The notes: generated by a model from the letters alone, not told the origin. Counted from the stretch's first letter, positions 1 through 5,809 are shown. The stretch is 7,761 nt of DNA from Deltaproteobacteria bacterium (GCA_030606505.1 JAUWGI010000033.1:1-7761); one strand, 5' to 3'. Numbers and translations are program-made.

Positions 1-713
1 AACACCGTGTCCTCGTTATAGCGCAGAGTCACCGGCCTGCCGTCTTCAGGGGTTATCTCAATGGTTTCCGAAGTAAGCTCGGTGATGGTGCCGCCGACAT
101 GGGCGCGGGCGGCCGGCTTCATAATCAGCACCCACTTGGCCAGGTTTTCGCCGTTGGCCAGCCAGACCACCACCCTATCGCCGACCTCAATATCACTGAA
201 TTCAGCCCCAGCGCCAAAGGGACGGCGCATTGCCGGTTCGGGGAGGGGCACATCTTCCGTTTGCGCTATCCGGTTCTGAAGCCTCTGCTGATTGCGGGCT
301 TCAACCACCGCCCGCACCCGGTTTTGCGCACCCCAGCCCTGCTCACCCTGAGCGCCGAACTCTGCCTGGTTGTGAAGCCTTAACCTCAGGCCCTGCTCTT
401 CTGGAGTTCCAACCTCTGCCTGGTTGCGAAGTCTGAATTGCTGGGCCAGAGCCGTAATCCTTCCGGAAACATCCAGCATGAAGTACCTGGTATTCTCATC
501 CACTCTTATGCTTATCTCGTCTTCCCCAGACTGAACCTTGAAGTATGCCTGGTTTTCCTCATCAACCTCGGTTACCGTGCCCCTGACTATACTGGCCTGG
601 AAATCTTCAGTCCAGGGGAAAGACTCATCCGGGGCGGCCAGTGCAGGAAGAGCCAGGCCCAAGACCAGACTGAGGGCTATGATTGACGCTACAGCTACTT
701 TTAAAACCGACAT
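1..713 (-). CDS. Secreted protein with DUF5666-like beta segments (3' end beyond window)
   Basis: An open frame of 237 complete codons starts at the ATG at 713-711 and runs off the left edge without a stop. An AGGAGG ribosome site lies 10 bases upstream. The N-terminus is a Sec signal peptide: Lys5, a hydrophobic core at residues 6-25, and ALA-A cleavage near residue 26. Residues 41-80 (GTVTEVDEEN, then a GED turn and VDENT) and about 205-237 (GGTITELTSETIEITPEDG) both resemble the small beta-barrel repeats of DUF5666 proteins. Residues before the second copy (EVGDRVVVW) fit the same family. Between them lies a Gln/Arg/Asn-rich section containing two 18-residue tandem repeats (residues 92-127). 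It is the last gene of the minus-strand run after the SIMPL lipoprotein and the small ORF, and its start overlaps that small ORF. An extracytoplasmic role is likely; the exact function is unknown. The family assignment is by pattern recognition only. Confidence 0.8.
   Translation of the reverse strand, partial: MSVLKVAVASIIALSLVLGLALPALAAPDESFPWTEDFQASIVRGTVTEVDEENQAYFKVQSGEDEISIRVDENTRYFMLDVSGRITALAQQFRLRNQAEVGTPEEQGLRLRLHNQAEFGAQGEQGWGAQNRVRAVVEARNQQRLQNRIAQTEDVPLPEPAMRRPFGAGAEFSDIEVGDRVVVWLANGENLAKWVLIMKPAARAHVGGTITELTSETIEITPEDGRPVTLRYNEDTV
333..440 (-). repeat. Two tandem 18-residue (54-bp) repeats within the secreted protein
   Basis: Residues 92-109 and 110-127 of the secreted protein align without gaps. 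The shared pattern is xxRLxNQAExGxxxEQGx. At DNA level the clearest identity is an 18-base match with one mismatch between 414-431 and 360-377, exactly 54 bp apart. A weaker third unit may follow (GAQNRVRAVVEARNQQ). The repeats lie between the two beta segments and are rich in Gln, Asn and Arg. Confidence 0.75.
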
Positions 714-790
714 CTTACTTTAACCTCCTGTAGTTTAGGCTTTCTCCCGGCGATTAGAATCAGCTGGATAATATCCAAGAGTTTTTTCAT
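701..790 (-). CDS. Small ORF, 29 residues, overlapping the start of the secreted-protein gene
   Basis: An ATG at 790-788 is preceded by AGGAGG with 7 bases spacing, as good a ribosome site as any in the window. The frame encodes 29 residues: it begins MKKLLDIIQLILIAG, hydrophobic after two lysines, and ends in a basic tail (VKVRCRF) before TAA at 703-701. The frame contains the AGGAGG of the downstream gene and overlaps its ATG by 13 bases in another frame, so translational coupling is plausible. It starts 19 bases after the SIMPL gene stop. It may be a tiny membrane peptide, a leader that sets downstream translation, or a decayed signal sequence. No family is recognised. Confidence 0.5.
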   Translation of the reverse strand: MKKLLDIIQLILIAGRKPKLQEVKVRCRF

Positions 791-809
791 CTTAAAACCT
801 CCTATATAC

Positions 810-1556
810 TCAGTCAGCAATGGCGTAAGCCACCTGAACGGTAAGGCTGAGCTCTATCTCCCCGGGGCTGATGGGAGTAGTGGGTGCTGGTGCCATTGCT
901 TCCATCCCTGCGTCTCGATAGACAATGGGAGGATATATGGTGCCCTCGGAGATGTAGGTGGGCTTACCCAGATTAACCCCGGCCAGGTCGGCCAGCTGCT
1001 CGGCCTTGGCCTTGGCATCGGCCACCGCCTTCTGGCGGGCTTGTTCATAGTAGGGGGTGGGGTCATCTACGGAAAAGCTGATGTTATTGATGCGGGTGTA
1101 GTCTCCGCCGGCAGCGGCAACGGCATCAATAATGGGGCCGGCCTGCTCTATATCCCTTATCTTGGCGGTTACCATGTTGGTCACCCGGTAGCCAACCACA
1201 ACCTGCTCATCCTTAAAATCATCCCAGCGGGTTACCTGGTAAATGCTGAAATGCCGGGTCTGGATATCCTTTTCAGCCACACCGTTGTCAGCCAGGGCTG
1301 CCATCACCGCTTCCATGGCTACAGCCGCCTGCTCTTGAGCTTCGGCTACCGTATCCGCCTGAGCTTCAATGCCCAGAGACAGGGTGGCGATATCCGGGGT
1401 TACGGTGACCTCGCCGGTGCCGTTGACCCAGATACCCGACTGCTGGCTGTTTATATCCACCGTGCCGATAGTGGTCGGGCTGCCGGTGCAGCCGCTAAAG
1501 CCGACCACTGCCAGCACCAGGACCAGGCTCACCGCCACCAACCAATACTTTTTCAT
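810..1556 (-). CDS. SIMPL domain (DUF541) lipoprotein
   Basis: A 248-residue protein starts at the ATG at 1556 with AAGGAGG six bases upstream. Residues 1-22 form a lipoprotein signal (MKK, hydrophobic core, FSGC) with the lipidated cysteine expected at 23. The rest is one SIMPL/DUF541 domain: the N-terminal strand VNGTGEVTVTPDIATLSLGI, an Ala-rich helix (TVAEAQEQAAVAMEAVMAAL) followed by GVAEKDIQT, then the YRVTN strand, the GPIIDAVAAAGGDYTRINNI section, the helix ARQKAVADAKAKAEQLADLAG, and a closing beta strand ELSLTVQVAYAI. These are the usual family landmarks in the usual order and at normal length. SIMPL proteins are periplasmic or surface proteins, some of them linked to oxidative or envelope stress. 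The location just downstream of an ECF sigma/anti-sigma pair fits an envelope role. The biochemical activity is unknown. Confidence 0.88.
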   Translation of the reverse strand: MKKYWLVAVSLVLVLAVVGFSGCTGSPTTIGTVDINSQQSGIWVNGTGEVTVTPDIATLSLGIEAQADTVAEAQEQAAVAMEAVMAALADNGVAEKDIQTRHFSIYQVTRWDDFKDEQVVVGYRVTNMVTAKIRDIEQAGPIIDAVAAAGGDYTRINNISFSVDDPTPYYEQARQKAVADAKAKAEQLADLAGVNLGKPTYISEGTIYPPIVYRDAGMEAMAPAPTTPISPGEIELSLTVQVAYAIAD

Positions 1557-1598
1557 CGCTTGCCTCCTTGAAATTTTTTATTCCACCTATATATAACG

Positions 1599-1628
1599 AA
1601 AAAGCCGCCGAATGGTTAGCGGCGACTT
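1599..1628 (-). terminator. Rho-independent terminator after the sigma/DUF5667 operon
   Basis: Read on the minus strand, AAGTCGCCG and CGGCGGCTT form a 9-bp stem (one G-T pair) around the loop CTAACCATT. The stem is followed by a run of five T (1603-1599). It begins 27 bases after the stop of the DUF5667 gene and 43 bases before the SIMPL start. It therefore separates the sigma operon from the SIMPL gene, fully or as a partial attenuator. Confidence 0.8.
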
Positions 1629-1654
1629 AAGGGAATTTCAAAGAAAAAGGTTGC

Positions 1655-2575
1655 CTATTCTAAAGCCTCAAGAGCTTCGAGGACTTCCTCATAGCCGTCT
1701 TCCGATACCACAATCGCCCGGCGCAGGGCGGGCTTTACCGACTCCGGCATCTCGTCCAGCGCGGCGCGCAGCACCACCCGGTTATGAGCGGCATCAGACA
1801 CCAGCGTGTTCCTCAACCGAACCCGATTGCCATCCAGATCATCAGCATCCTTTCCACCCCAACCCTTCCCCGGCTCGGTTATCACTGCTGGTGGTGAGGC
1901 TTCCGGCGGGGGCGCGGTATCCTCGGCTGGCGGCGGTACCGGCGGGGCTTCAGCTTCTCCGGTATCTGGCGGTGGCGCCATCAGCATTCCCGGCAGGCTC
2001 AGCCCTCCCCTCCCCTCAATCAGAACCACCAGCAATTCCAGTTTCTCATCGAGGCGGCGGGTGATTAGCTCTACCTGCCCGGCGTCACCCTTACCGGCCA
2101 TATAGGCTATCTCGGTCACACGCCGGTCGGCCAGCTCGGCACACAGCCTGGCCTTGCCCATCTGCGACGGGGTCAGCGTCAGCCGCACCTGCTCGGTGGC
2201 CAGCTTTACCGAATAGAGGGGGCTATCGGGCATGCTGCTTTCGGCGGCAAAAACCGTGCCTCCCCCGGCCAGCACCAGGACGAGAACTATGGCCACCACC
2301 GTTGCCCACCGCGGGAACCAGCCCCACGACAGGCGGCTCTTACGAGAGGCCGTTTCCTGTAGCGCCGACTGGAACTGGTACCTGGCCCTGGCCCTGAAAT
2401 CGGGGCGGGGCTGAATAGCCGACGCCTCTTTGGCCGCTAGAGCCGTCTCTAATAGCGGTTTTAGCTCGGCGGCCTGCTGGGGGTAACGCTCAAGGCACTG
2501 CTCCAGGCTTTCTCCTTTGACCAGCAGCCGCTCCAGACATTCGTTTAAGATATTATCGAACTCTTTGTTATTCAT
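1655..2575 (-). CDS. DUF5667-type membrane protein, probable anti-sigma factor
   Basis: The protein has 306 residues. The cytoplasmic N-terminus (1-48) carries the ILNECLERLLVKGESLEQCL...YPQQAAELKPLL pattern that is common in Chloroflexota proteins encoded next to ECF sigma factors. A basic stretch (residues 57-89) leads to one transmembrane helix (about 90-110). It is followed by SMPDSPLYSVKLATEQ (114-129) and the helical segment to about 198, which are the hallmarks of DUF5667. A Pro/Glu-rich linker (about 203-243) and a final helical part ending in EALEALE follow. The ATG overlaps the sigma stop by 8 bases, and the ribosome site is weak, so translation is probably coupled. By analogy with other sigma/anti-sigma pairs, the N-terminus would bind the sigma factor and the outer domain would sense a signal. 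That role is inferred from architecture and context; the family match is strong. Confidence 0.8.
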   Translation of the reverse strand: MNNKEFDNILNECLERLLVKGESLEQCLERYPQQAAELKPLLETALAAKEASAIQPRPDFRARARYQFQSALQETASRKSRLSWGWFPRWATVVAIVLVLVLAGGGTVFAAESSMPDSPLYSVKLATEQVRLTLTPSQMGKARLCAELADRRVTEIAYMAGKGDAGQVELITRRLDEKLELLVVLIEGRGGLSLPGMLMAPPPDTGEAEAPPVPPPAEDTAPPPEASPPAVITEPGKGWGGKDADDLDGNRVRLRNTLVSDAAHNRVVLRAALDEMPESVKPALRRAIVVSEDGYEEVLEALEALE

Positions 2576-3107
2576 TTTCCGTCACCGATAGCGCCTTACG
2601 CAGGGCGACTATGCCGCTGTGCTGCAGCGCCTTTACCGCCCCCTGGCTTTTGCCCATGACCCCGGCTACCTGGGCGATGGAAAGCTCGCTGGTAAACCGG
2701 AGAGAAATCACCTCGCGCTGAGCTTCGGTCAGATGCCGGGCAGCCGAGAGCACCCGCTCTATATCCAGCTTGCGCTCAGTCACCTGCTGGGGATTATCGC
2801 CACCGCTGACCAGATTTTCCTCCAGCGGCATCGCCGTCCTCCTCTTCTTTCTAAAATAATCAACCACCTGATTGTGGGCGATACGGTAGAGCCAAGCGGA
2901 GAAGGGTTTGCCCCTCCACTTGAAGGAAGAGATGGACCGGAGTGTGTTTAGAAAGACCTGCTGAGTCAAGTCTTCTGCCTCCACCGCATCTCCTATTTTC
3001 AGGGTTATGTAGCGGTAAATCCTGTCAAAATATTCTTCATATAGCTGGGCAAAAGCTTCCTGGTCATGCTTTTGCGCCCGGCGCACCAGGCTTTCCTCGT
3101 CTTGCAC
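2568..3107 (-). CDS. ECF-type RNA polymerase sigma-70 factor
   Basis: Region 2 (residues about 18-89 from the GTG start) is clear: AFAQLYEEYFDRIYRYI, then AEDLTQQVFLNTL, then PFSAWLYRIAHNQVVDYFRKKRR. Region 4 (about 122-172) has LTEAQREVISLRF and the helix-turn-helix LSIAQVAGVMGKSQGAVKALQ. Regions 1 and 3 are absent, as in ECF sigma factors. The start is uncertain. GTG at 3107 has GGGAG seven bases upstream and gives the usual sigma N-terminus (VQDEESLVRRAQKHDQEAF). An in-frame ATG at 3158 has no ribosome site and lies two bases from a -10-like TATACT, and a TTG at 3182 lies upstream of that. The longest version would be 204 residues and this one 179. The gene overlaps and is probably co-transcribed with its DUF5667 partner. 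Confidence 0.88.
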   Translation of the reverse strand: MQDEESLVRRAQKHDQEAFAQLYEEYFDRIYRYITLKIGDAVEAEDLTQQVFLNTLRSISSFKWRGKPFSAWLYRIAHNQVVDYFRKKRRTAMPLEENLVSGGDNPQQVTERKLDIERVLSAARHLTEAQREVISLRFTSELSIAQVAGVMGKSQGAVKALQHSGIVALRKALSVTENE

Positions 3108-3120
3108 CTGACAACTCCCA

Positions 3121-3135
3121 GCCGCTTCAAGCGGC
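3121..3135. repeat. Perfect inverted repeat in the sigma-gene leader
   Basis: GCCGCTTCAAGCGGC is a perfect palindrome with 7-base arms around one central base. If translation begins at GTG 3107 it lies in the untranslated leader, just upstream of the GGGAG ribosome site at about 3115-3119. It could then be a hairpin or an operator. If the upstream ATG or TTG is used, it is coding sequence. Confidence 0.5.
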
Positions 3136-3160
3136 GATTCTGGCGTTATCCTGTGCATAT

Positions 3161-3166
3161 AGTATA
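3161..3166 (-). promoter_or_regulatory. Candidate -10 box for the sigma operon
   Basis: TATACT on the minus strand (5 of 6 to TATAAT) lies in an AT-rich stretch. No good TTGACA-like box is found at 16-18 bases upstream. Transcription from it would start near 3154, just past the ATG at 3158, which favours the GTG start at 3107. An ECF-specific promoter is also possible but was not recognised. Confidence 0.35.
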
Positions 3167-3265
3167 ACGAAGCAAATAGCAAAAAGATAGCAAAAACGGG
3201 GAAACAATTCCATCGTGGGGGGAAGCTGGGATTTGTTTTTAGTGTTATGTCAAGCGGAGAGTGGA

Positions 3266-3319
3266 GGGCTTCCTTAAAGGGCGGCGGGTGGGGAAAGATA
3301 AATATGGGTGGGGGGAAGA
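3266..3319 (+). repeat. Intergenic repeat, copy 1 (upstream of rimI-like gene)
   Basis: The 40-base core at 3269-3308 matches the core at 5176-5215 at 36 of 40 positions. It starts CTTCCTTAAAGGG, continues through a G-rich stretch, and ends GATAAATATGGG. A G-run and GGAAG follow in both copies. Here the left hairpin seen in the other two copies is shortened to GGGCTT without its TAGCCC arm. The repeat lies in the 192-bp divergent region between the sigma factor and the rimI-like gene, ending 56 bases before the latter's start. Confidence 0.75.
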
Positions 3320-3332
3320 AAACACAAATTTA

Positions 3333-3341
3333 TGCTACAAT
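3333..3341 (+). promoter_or_regulatory. Extended -10 promoter for the rimI-like gene
   Basis: TGCTACAAT combines an upstream TG dinucleotide with TACAAT (5 of 6 to consensus). No clear -35 box is present at the right distance, as extended -10 promoters can tolerate. It predicts a start near 3348 and a leader of about 27 bases containing the AGGA at 3363-3366. Confidence 0.5.
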
Positions 3342-3374
3342 ACCACATAATTTATATTTCACAGGAATAAAAAC

Positions 3375-4049
3375 TTGGCTTTTAAGTTACGCTTGATGTG
3401 CCAGCAGGACCTCCCCCAGGTCAACGAGATTGACCACGAAGCCTTCCCCACCCTGTGGCCGCCGCCCAACTACCAGCGGGAGCTGAAGAACGGCCTGGCC
3501 CACTACATCGTGGCCTGCGACGACGAGCAGAAATATGAGCCCCCAGCGCCGAAGGCCGACCCAACGACAGGCCTTTGGGGGCTGATAGCCAGATTGAGGC
3601 TTCGTTTTAACCACCACAATCCCTCTGGCAACGAACCCCAGCCACCGGCAAGGGAGTACATTTTGGGCTTTGCCGGCATCTGGCTGACGGCCGGGGAGGC
3701 CCACATAACCAACATCGCCGTGCGGGAGAGCTATCGCCGCCAGGGGATGGGAGAGCTACTACTCATCGCACTGATAGACCTGGCCCTGGAGCTGGGCGCC
3801 CACCTTATGACCCTGGAGGCGCGCGCCTCCAACACGGACGCCCAGAGCCTCTATGCCAAGTACGGCTTCATTGAGGTGGGTCTGCGCCGCAACTACTACA
3901 CCGATAACCGGGAGGACGGGGTGCTGATGACCATAGAAGCTATCACCTCAGCCCCGGTTCAGGCAGACCTCCGGCGGCTAAGGCAGGCCCACGCCCGAAG
4001 ATGGGGCAAGATTGCCACCGCATTGCCCGCCAGAAACTCCCGGCGCTAG
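3375..4049 (+). CDS. rimI: RimI-like ribosomal protein S18 alanine N-acetyltransferase with an insertion
   Basis: A GNAT protein of 224 residues. It would transfer acetyl from acetyl-CoA to the N-terminal alanine of ribosomal protein S18 if it is a true RimI. The acetyl-CoA loop is RRQGMG (121-126). The stretch TLEARASNTDAQSLYAKYGF (146-165) carries the RimI glutamate (E148) and tyrosine (Y160), and RRNYYTDNREDGVLM (171-185) is nearly diagnostic for RimI. Residues about 52-94 form an extra Pro-rich and basic insertion (KYEPPAPKADPTTG ... NPSGNEPQPPAREY) not found in compact RimI of about 150 residues. A basic tail of about 35 residues follows the fold. The start is TTG with AGGA eight bases upstream; the next ATG (residue 8) has no ribosome site. 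A related protein N-acetyltransferase with another substrate remains possible. Confidence 0.8.
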   Translation: MAFKLRLMCQQDLPQVNEIDHEAFPTLWPPPNYQRELKNGLAHYIVACDDEQKYEPPAPKADPTTGLWGLIARLRLRFNHHNPSGNEPQPPAREYILGFAGIWLTAGEAHITNIAVRESYRRQGMGELLLIALIDLALELGAHLMTLEARASNTDAQSLYAKYGFIEVGLRRNYYTDNREDGVLMTIEAITSAPVQADLRRLRQAHARRWGKIATALPARNSRR

Positions 4050-4061
4050 GCTAATAGGCTA

Positions 4062-4089
4062 TTGACAAAAGCCGAAAAAAGCGGATAAT
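4062..4089 (+). promoter_or_regulatory. Strong sigma70-type promoter for the first GNAT paralogue
   Basis: A perfect TTGACA (4062-4067) is separated by 16 bases from GATAAT (4084-4089, 5 of 6). It begins 12 bases after the stop of the rimI-like gene. The transcript would start near 4096, so the upstream in-frame GTG at 4093 is unlikely to be used and the ATG at 4135 is the start. Confidence 0.75.
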
Positions 4090-4134
4090 ACGGTGCATAC
4101 GCAAAAAGCACCCCGTAATCTGAAAGGAGTTGCC

Positions 4135-4596
4135 ATGAGTGCTACTGAAAGAGGAGAAAGCAAGATAAGGATTCGCCCCATGGAACCCATGGATATCGAC
4201 AGAGTTTTAGCCATCGACAGTAAAATAACCGGGGTGCGCAGGGCGGCTACCTATACCGATTTGATTATCGGAGACCTGGGCAAAATCCCCGATCTTAGCT
4301 TTGTCGCTGAAGTCGATGGCGAGGTGCAGGGCTTTCTGCTGGCCCGGCGAGACTATTTCGGGGAACCATTTTCCGAAGAGGGGATGATTCACATTCTGGG
4401 CGTTGAGCCTGACTACTGGCGGCAGGGTATCGCCACCCGGATGGTCGATGCCCTGGCGGAGACCTGCCAGGAGAAAAAGCTCAATGCCGTACGGATAATG
4501 ATTGACGAAAGAGACGACCAGCTACAGAGCCTGTTTGAGCGTTCGGGTTTCCGCCGGGGCAAGCTTGTCGACTACACCAAGAAGTTCAAAAAGTAG
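4135..4596 (+). CDS. GNAT family N-acetyltransferase, paralogue A
   Basis: A 153-residue single-domain GNAT. The acceptor is unknown. The N-terminal strand is KIRIRPMEPMDIDRV (10-24), the central strands are LSFVAEVDGEVQGFLLARR, and motif A is IHILGVEPDYWRQGIATRMV (85-104). The last strand region is LFERSGFRRGKLVDYTKKF. In the acetyl-CoA loop, tryptophan 95 occupies the position usually held by Gln or Arg in the (Q/R)xxGx(G/A) signature; the paralogue downstream has Gln there. AAGGAG lies six bases before the ATG, which supports this start over the in-frame GTG at 4093. It has its own promoter and is convergent with the membrane protein gene ending at 4612, with 15 bases between the stops. 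It shares high similarity with the gene at 5308-5799 over its whole length. Confidence 0.85.
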   Translation: MSATERGESKIRIRPMEPMDIDRVLAIDSKITGVRRAATYTDLIIGDLGKIPDLSFVAEVDGEVQGFLLARRDYFGEPFSEEGMIHILGVEPDYWRQGIATRMVDALAETCQEKKLNAVRIMIDERDDQLQSLFERSGFRRGKLVDYTKKFKK

Positions 4597-4611
4597 ATTA
4601 AGTCTATAGCT

Positions 4612-5082
4612 TTAGTGAGTTTTGCCGCCTGGCTTAGGCAGCTCTTTAGCCCTCTTATCCAGCTCCAGCCATTCCTTTAATCCCTGCTTGCTCTTGGCCA
4701 GTGGCTCTTTTAACCTGTCCACCTGAACACCGGCCAGATAGCTCGACGACTTGTGCTTTTTGGCGGTCTCTATCTCACTGTTAAATTCTTCAGCAATCTC
4801 ATAGGCCCCGACCAGGATATTGTGCAAACCCTGGTCTATATAATCCATCTTATCCCTGTTGCTTTTCCAGGTGCCGGTCTTAAACTTCTTCGACTGCCAC
4901 TTGAAGAGAAAGGTTTCCATGAGCTTCTGGTTATAGTCTATTTCCGATAGCAGGCTGCGCACTACCTGCTGTTGCCTCTTCTGTTCCTGCTGTTTCCTGA
5001 AGAAAACATTAATCAATATGAAGATAAGCACCGGTACCAGATAGGTTAAGATGCCGCCTATGTCTTCCCAGTCAAAATCCAA
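4612..5082 (-). CDS. Membrane-anchored coiled-coil protein of unknown function
   Basis: 156 residues, not recognised. A short acidic N-terminus (MDFDWEDIGG) precedes one transmembrane helix at about residues 10-28 (ILTYLVPVLIFILINVFF). Next comes a highly charged Gln/Lys-rich helical part (RKQQEQKRQQQVVRSLL) and further helices that look amphipathic. The C-terminus is basic and hydrophilic (KAKELPKPGGKTH-like end). No catalytic motif is visible. The protein is probably a single-pass inner-membrane protein with a cytoplasmic helical domain. It lies opposite to and between two GNAT paralogues. A weak ribosome site (AAAGGG) lies upstream of the ATG. Confidence 0.65.
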   Translation of the reverse strand: MDFDWEDIGGILTYLVPVLIFILINVFFRKQQEQKRQQQVVRSLLSEIDYNQKLMETFLFKWQSKKFKTGTWKSNRDKMDYIDQGLHNILVGAYEIAEEFNSEIETAKKHKSSSYLAGVQVDRLKEPLAKSKQGLKEWLELDKRAKELPKPGGKTH

Positions 5083-5120
5083 GGCTAATCCCTTTCGGCA
5101 AAATCTAAAATTTAATTAAA

Positions 5121-5141
5121 ACACAAATCCCATAGTTGTGT
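5121..5141. repeat. Inverted repeat upstream of the membrane-protein gene
   Basis: ACACAA (5121-5126) and TTGTGT (5136-5141) form perfect 6-base arms around 9 bases. It lies 39 bases before the start of the minus-strand membrane-protein gene, within its divergent region with GNAT paralogue B. It could be an operator or chance in an AT-rich stretch. Confidence 0.3.
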
Positions 5142-5162
5142 CCAACGGGAATAGGGGGCAAA

Positions 5163-5224
5163 AAGGGCTTTAGCCCTTCCTTAAAGGGTGGCGGGCGGGA
5201 ATAGATAAATATGGGGGTGGGAAG
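5163..5224 (+). repeat. Intergenic repeat, copy 2 with left hairpin
   Basis: It opens with the hairpin AAGGGC-TTTA-GCCCTT (5163-5178). The 40-base core (5176-5215), matching copy 1 at 36 of 40 positions, follows, and the copy ends in GGGAAG. It lies in the 225-bp divergent region between the membrane-protein gene and GNAT paralogue B, ending 83 bases before the latter's ATG. Confidence 0.75.
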
Positions 5225-5241
5225 ATAGACGAAACTTTAAT

Positions 5242-5270
5242 TTGAATAAAAGTTAATAAGTTGCTATAAT
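5242..5270 (+). promoter_or_regulatory. Near-consensus promoter for GNAT paralogue B
   Basis: TTGAAT (5242-5247), a 17-base spacer, and a perfect TATAAT (5265-5270) preceded by TG (5262-5263), so the -10 is also of the extended type. Transcription would begin near 5277, giving a leader of about 30 bases with a GGTGAT ribosome site. Confidence 0.8.
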
Positions 5271-5307
5271 TCACTCTATTCCGGCAAAGTCAACGGGGGT
5301 GATTACT

Positions 5308-5799
5308 ATGACAACTGGAAACAAGGGCGAAATAAAAATCAGGCCTATGGATAGGGGTGACATTGATGCCGTTATAACTATTTACAGCAAAACCAGGGAG
5401 GAAAAGATACCCGGCGTTAAACGGAGCCGCCTAAGCTACCGGGCCGCCCTGACCTACGCAGAGGTAGCCTTAACCGACCCCGGAGGCCCGCTTGACCTGA
5501 GTTTTGTCGCTGAAGCTAATGGTAAGGCTGTTGGCTTTATCTGGAGCCGTTTAGCCTACGTGGGCATACCGATCGACGAAGTGGGCATCATCTACATGTT
5601 AGTCATTGACCCCGACTATCAGAAACAGGGTATCGCCGGTAAACTGGTCGATGCCCTGCGGAAGCGCTGCCGCGACCGAGGGGTTGGTACGGTGCGCGCC
5701 GTCATTGATGAGCGCCACTGGGAGCTTCAGAACTATTTCCAGAAGCTGGGCTTCCACCGCAGCGAGCTGGTCATCTACACCAAAGCCGCTGAAGGATAA
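5308..5799 (+). CDS. GNAT family N-acetyltransferase, paralogue B
   Basis: A 163-residue GNAT with unknown acceptor. Landmarks are IKIRPMDRGDIDAV (9-22), LDLSFVAEANGKAVGFIWSR (62-81), motif A with YMLVIDPDYQKQGIAGKLVDAL (96-117, loop QKQGIA), and the last segment NYFQKLGFHRSELVIYTK. It is a clear paralogue of the gene at 4135-4596, with a roughly 10-residue insertion after residue 28 (TREEKIPGVKRSRLSY). The start ATG at 5308 has GGTGAT four bases upstream, a good match to the 3' part of the Shine-Dalgarno sequence. A GTG at 5299 is in frame but sits inside that site. It is convergent with the permease gene, with 25 bases between the stops. Confidence 0.85.
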   Translation: MTTGNKGEIKIRPMDRGDIDAVITIYSKTREEKIPGVKRSRLSYRAALTYAEVALTDPGGPLDLSFVAEANGKAVGFIWSRLAYVGIPIDEVGIIYMLVIDPDYQKQGIAGKLVDALRKRCRDRGVGTVRAVIDERHWELQNYFQKLGFHRSELVIYTKAAEG

Positions 5800-5809
5800 A
5801 GCCGGCTTT
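5782..5809. terminator. Possible shared terminator hairpin between convergent genes
   Basis: AAAGCCG (5782-5788) and CGGCTTT (5803-5809) can pair. The sequence AAAGCCGGCTTT (5798-5809) is also a 12-base self-palindrome. The element overlaps the last codons of GNAT paralogue B and lies just before the permease stop. The trailing T-run is short, so terminator function is uncertain. Confidence 0.35.

Noticed and set aside
61..723. Several plus-strand frames at the left edge
   Set aside because: The minus-strand frame from 713 to the edge has a signal peptide, an AGGAGG site and a domain pattern; the plus-strand frames are its shadows.
1041..1571. Plus-strand open frame of 176 codons opposite the SIMPL gene
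   Set aside because: It lies wholly antisense to a protein with a lipoprotein signal and a full SIMPL domain. Its composition looks like a reverse-frame shadow and it has no ribosome site.
1587..1596. TATATATAGG on the minus strand as a promoter for the SIMPL gene
   Set aside because: It is a -10-like AT stretch just after the terminator, but no -35 box is recognisable; too weak to call alone.
1612..2105. Proline-rich plus-strand frames opposite the DUF5667 gene
   Set aside because: They are antisense to a GC-rich Pro/Glu linker and membrane protein, which readily produces such long shadow frames.
3249..3254. TTGACA on the minus strand in the sigma/rimI divergent region
   Set aside because: No -10-like sequence occurs 16-18 bases downstream, so it was not called a promoter.
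4093..4134. In-frame GTG start extending GNAT paralogue A by 14 residues
   Set aside because: It lies between the -10 box (4084-4089) and the predicted transcription start, has no ribosome site, and the ATG at 4135 has AAGGAG at six bases.
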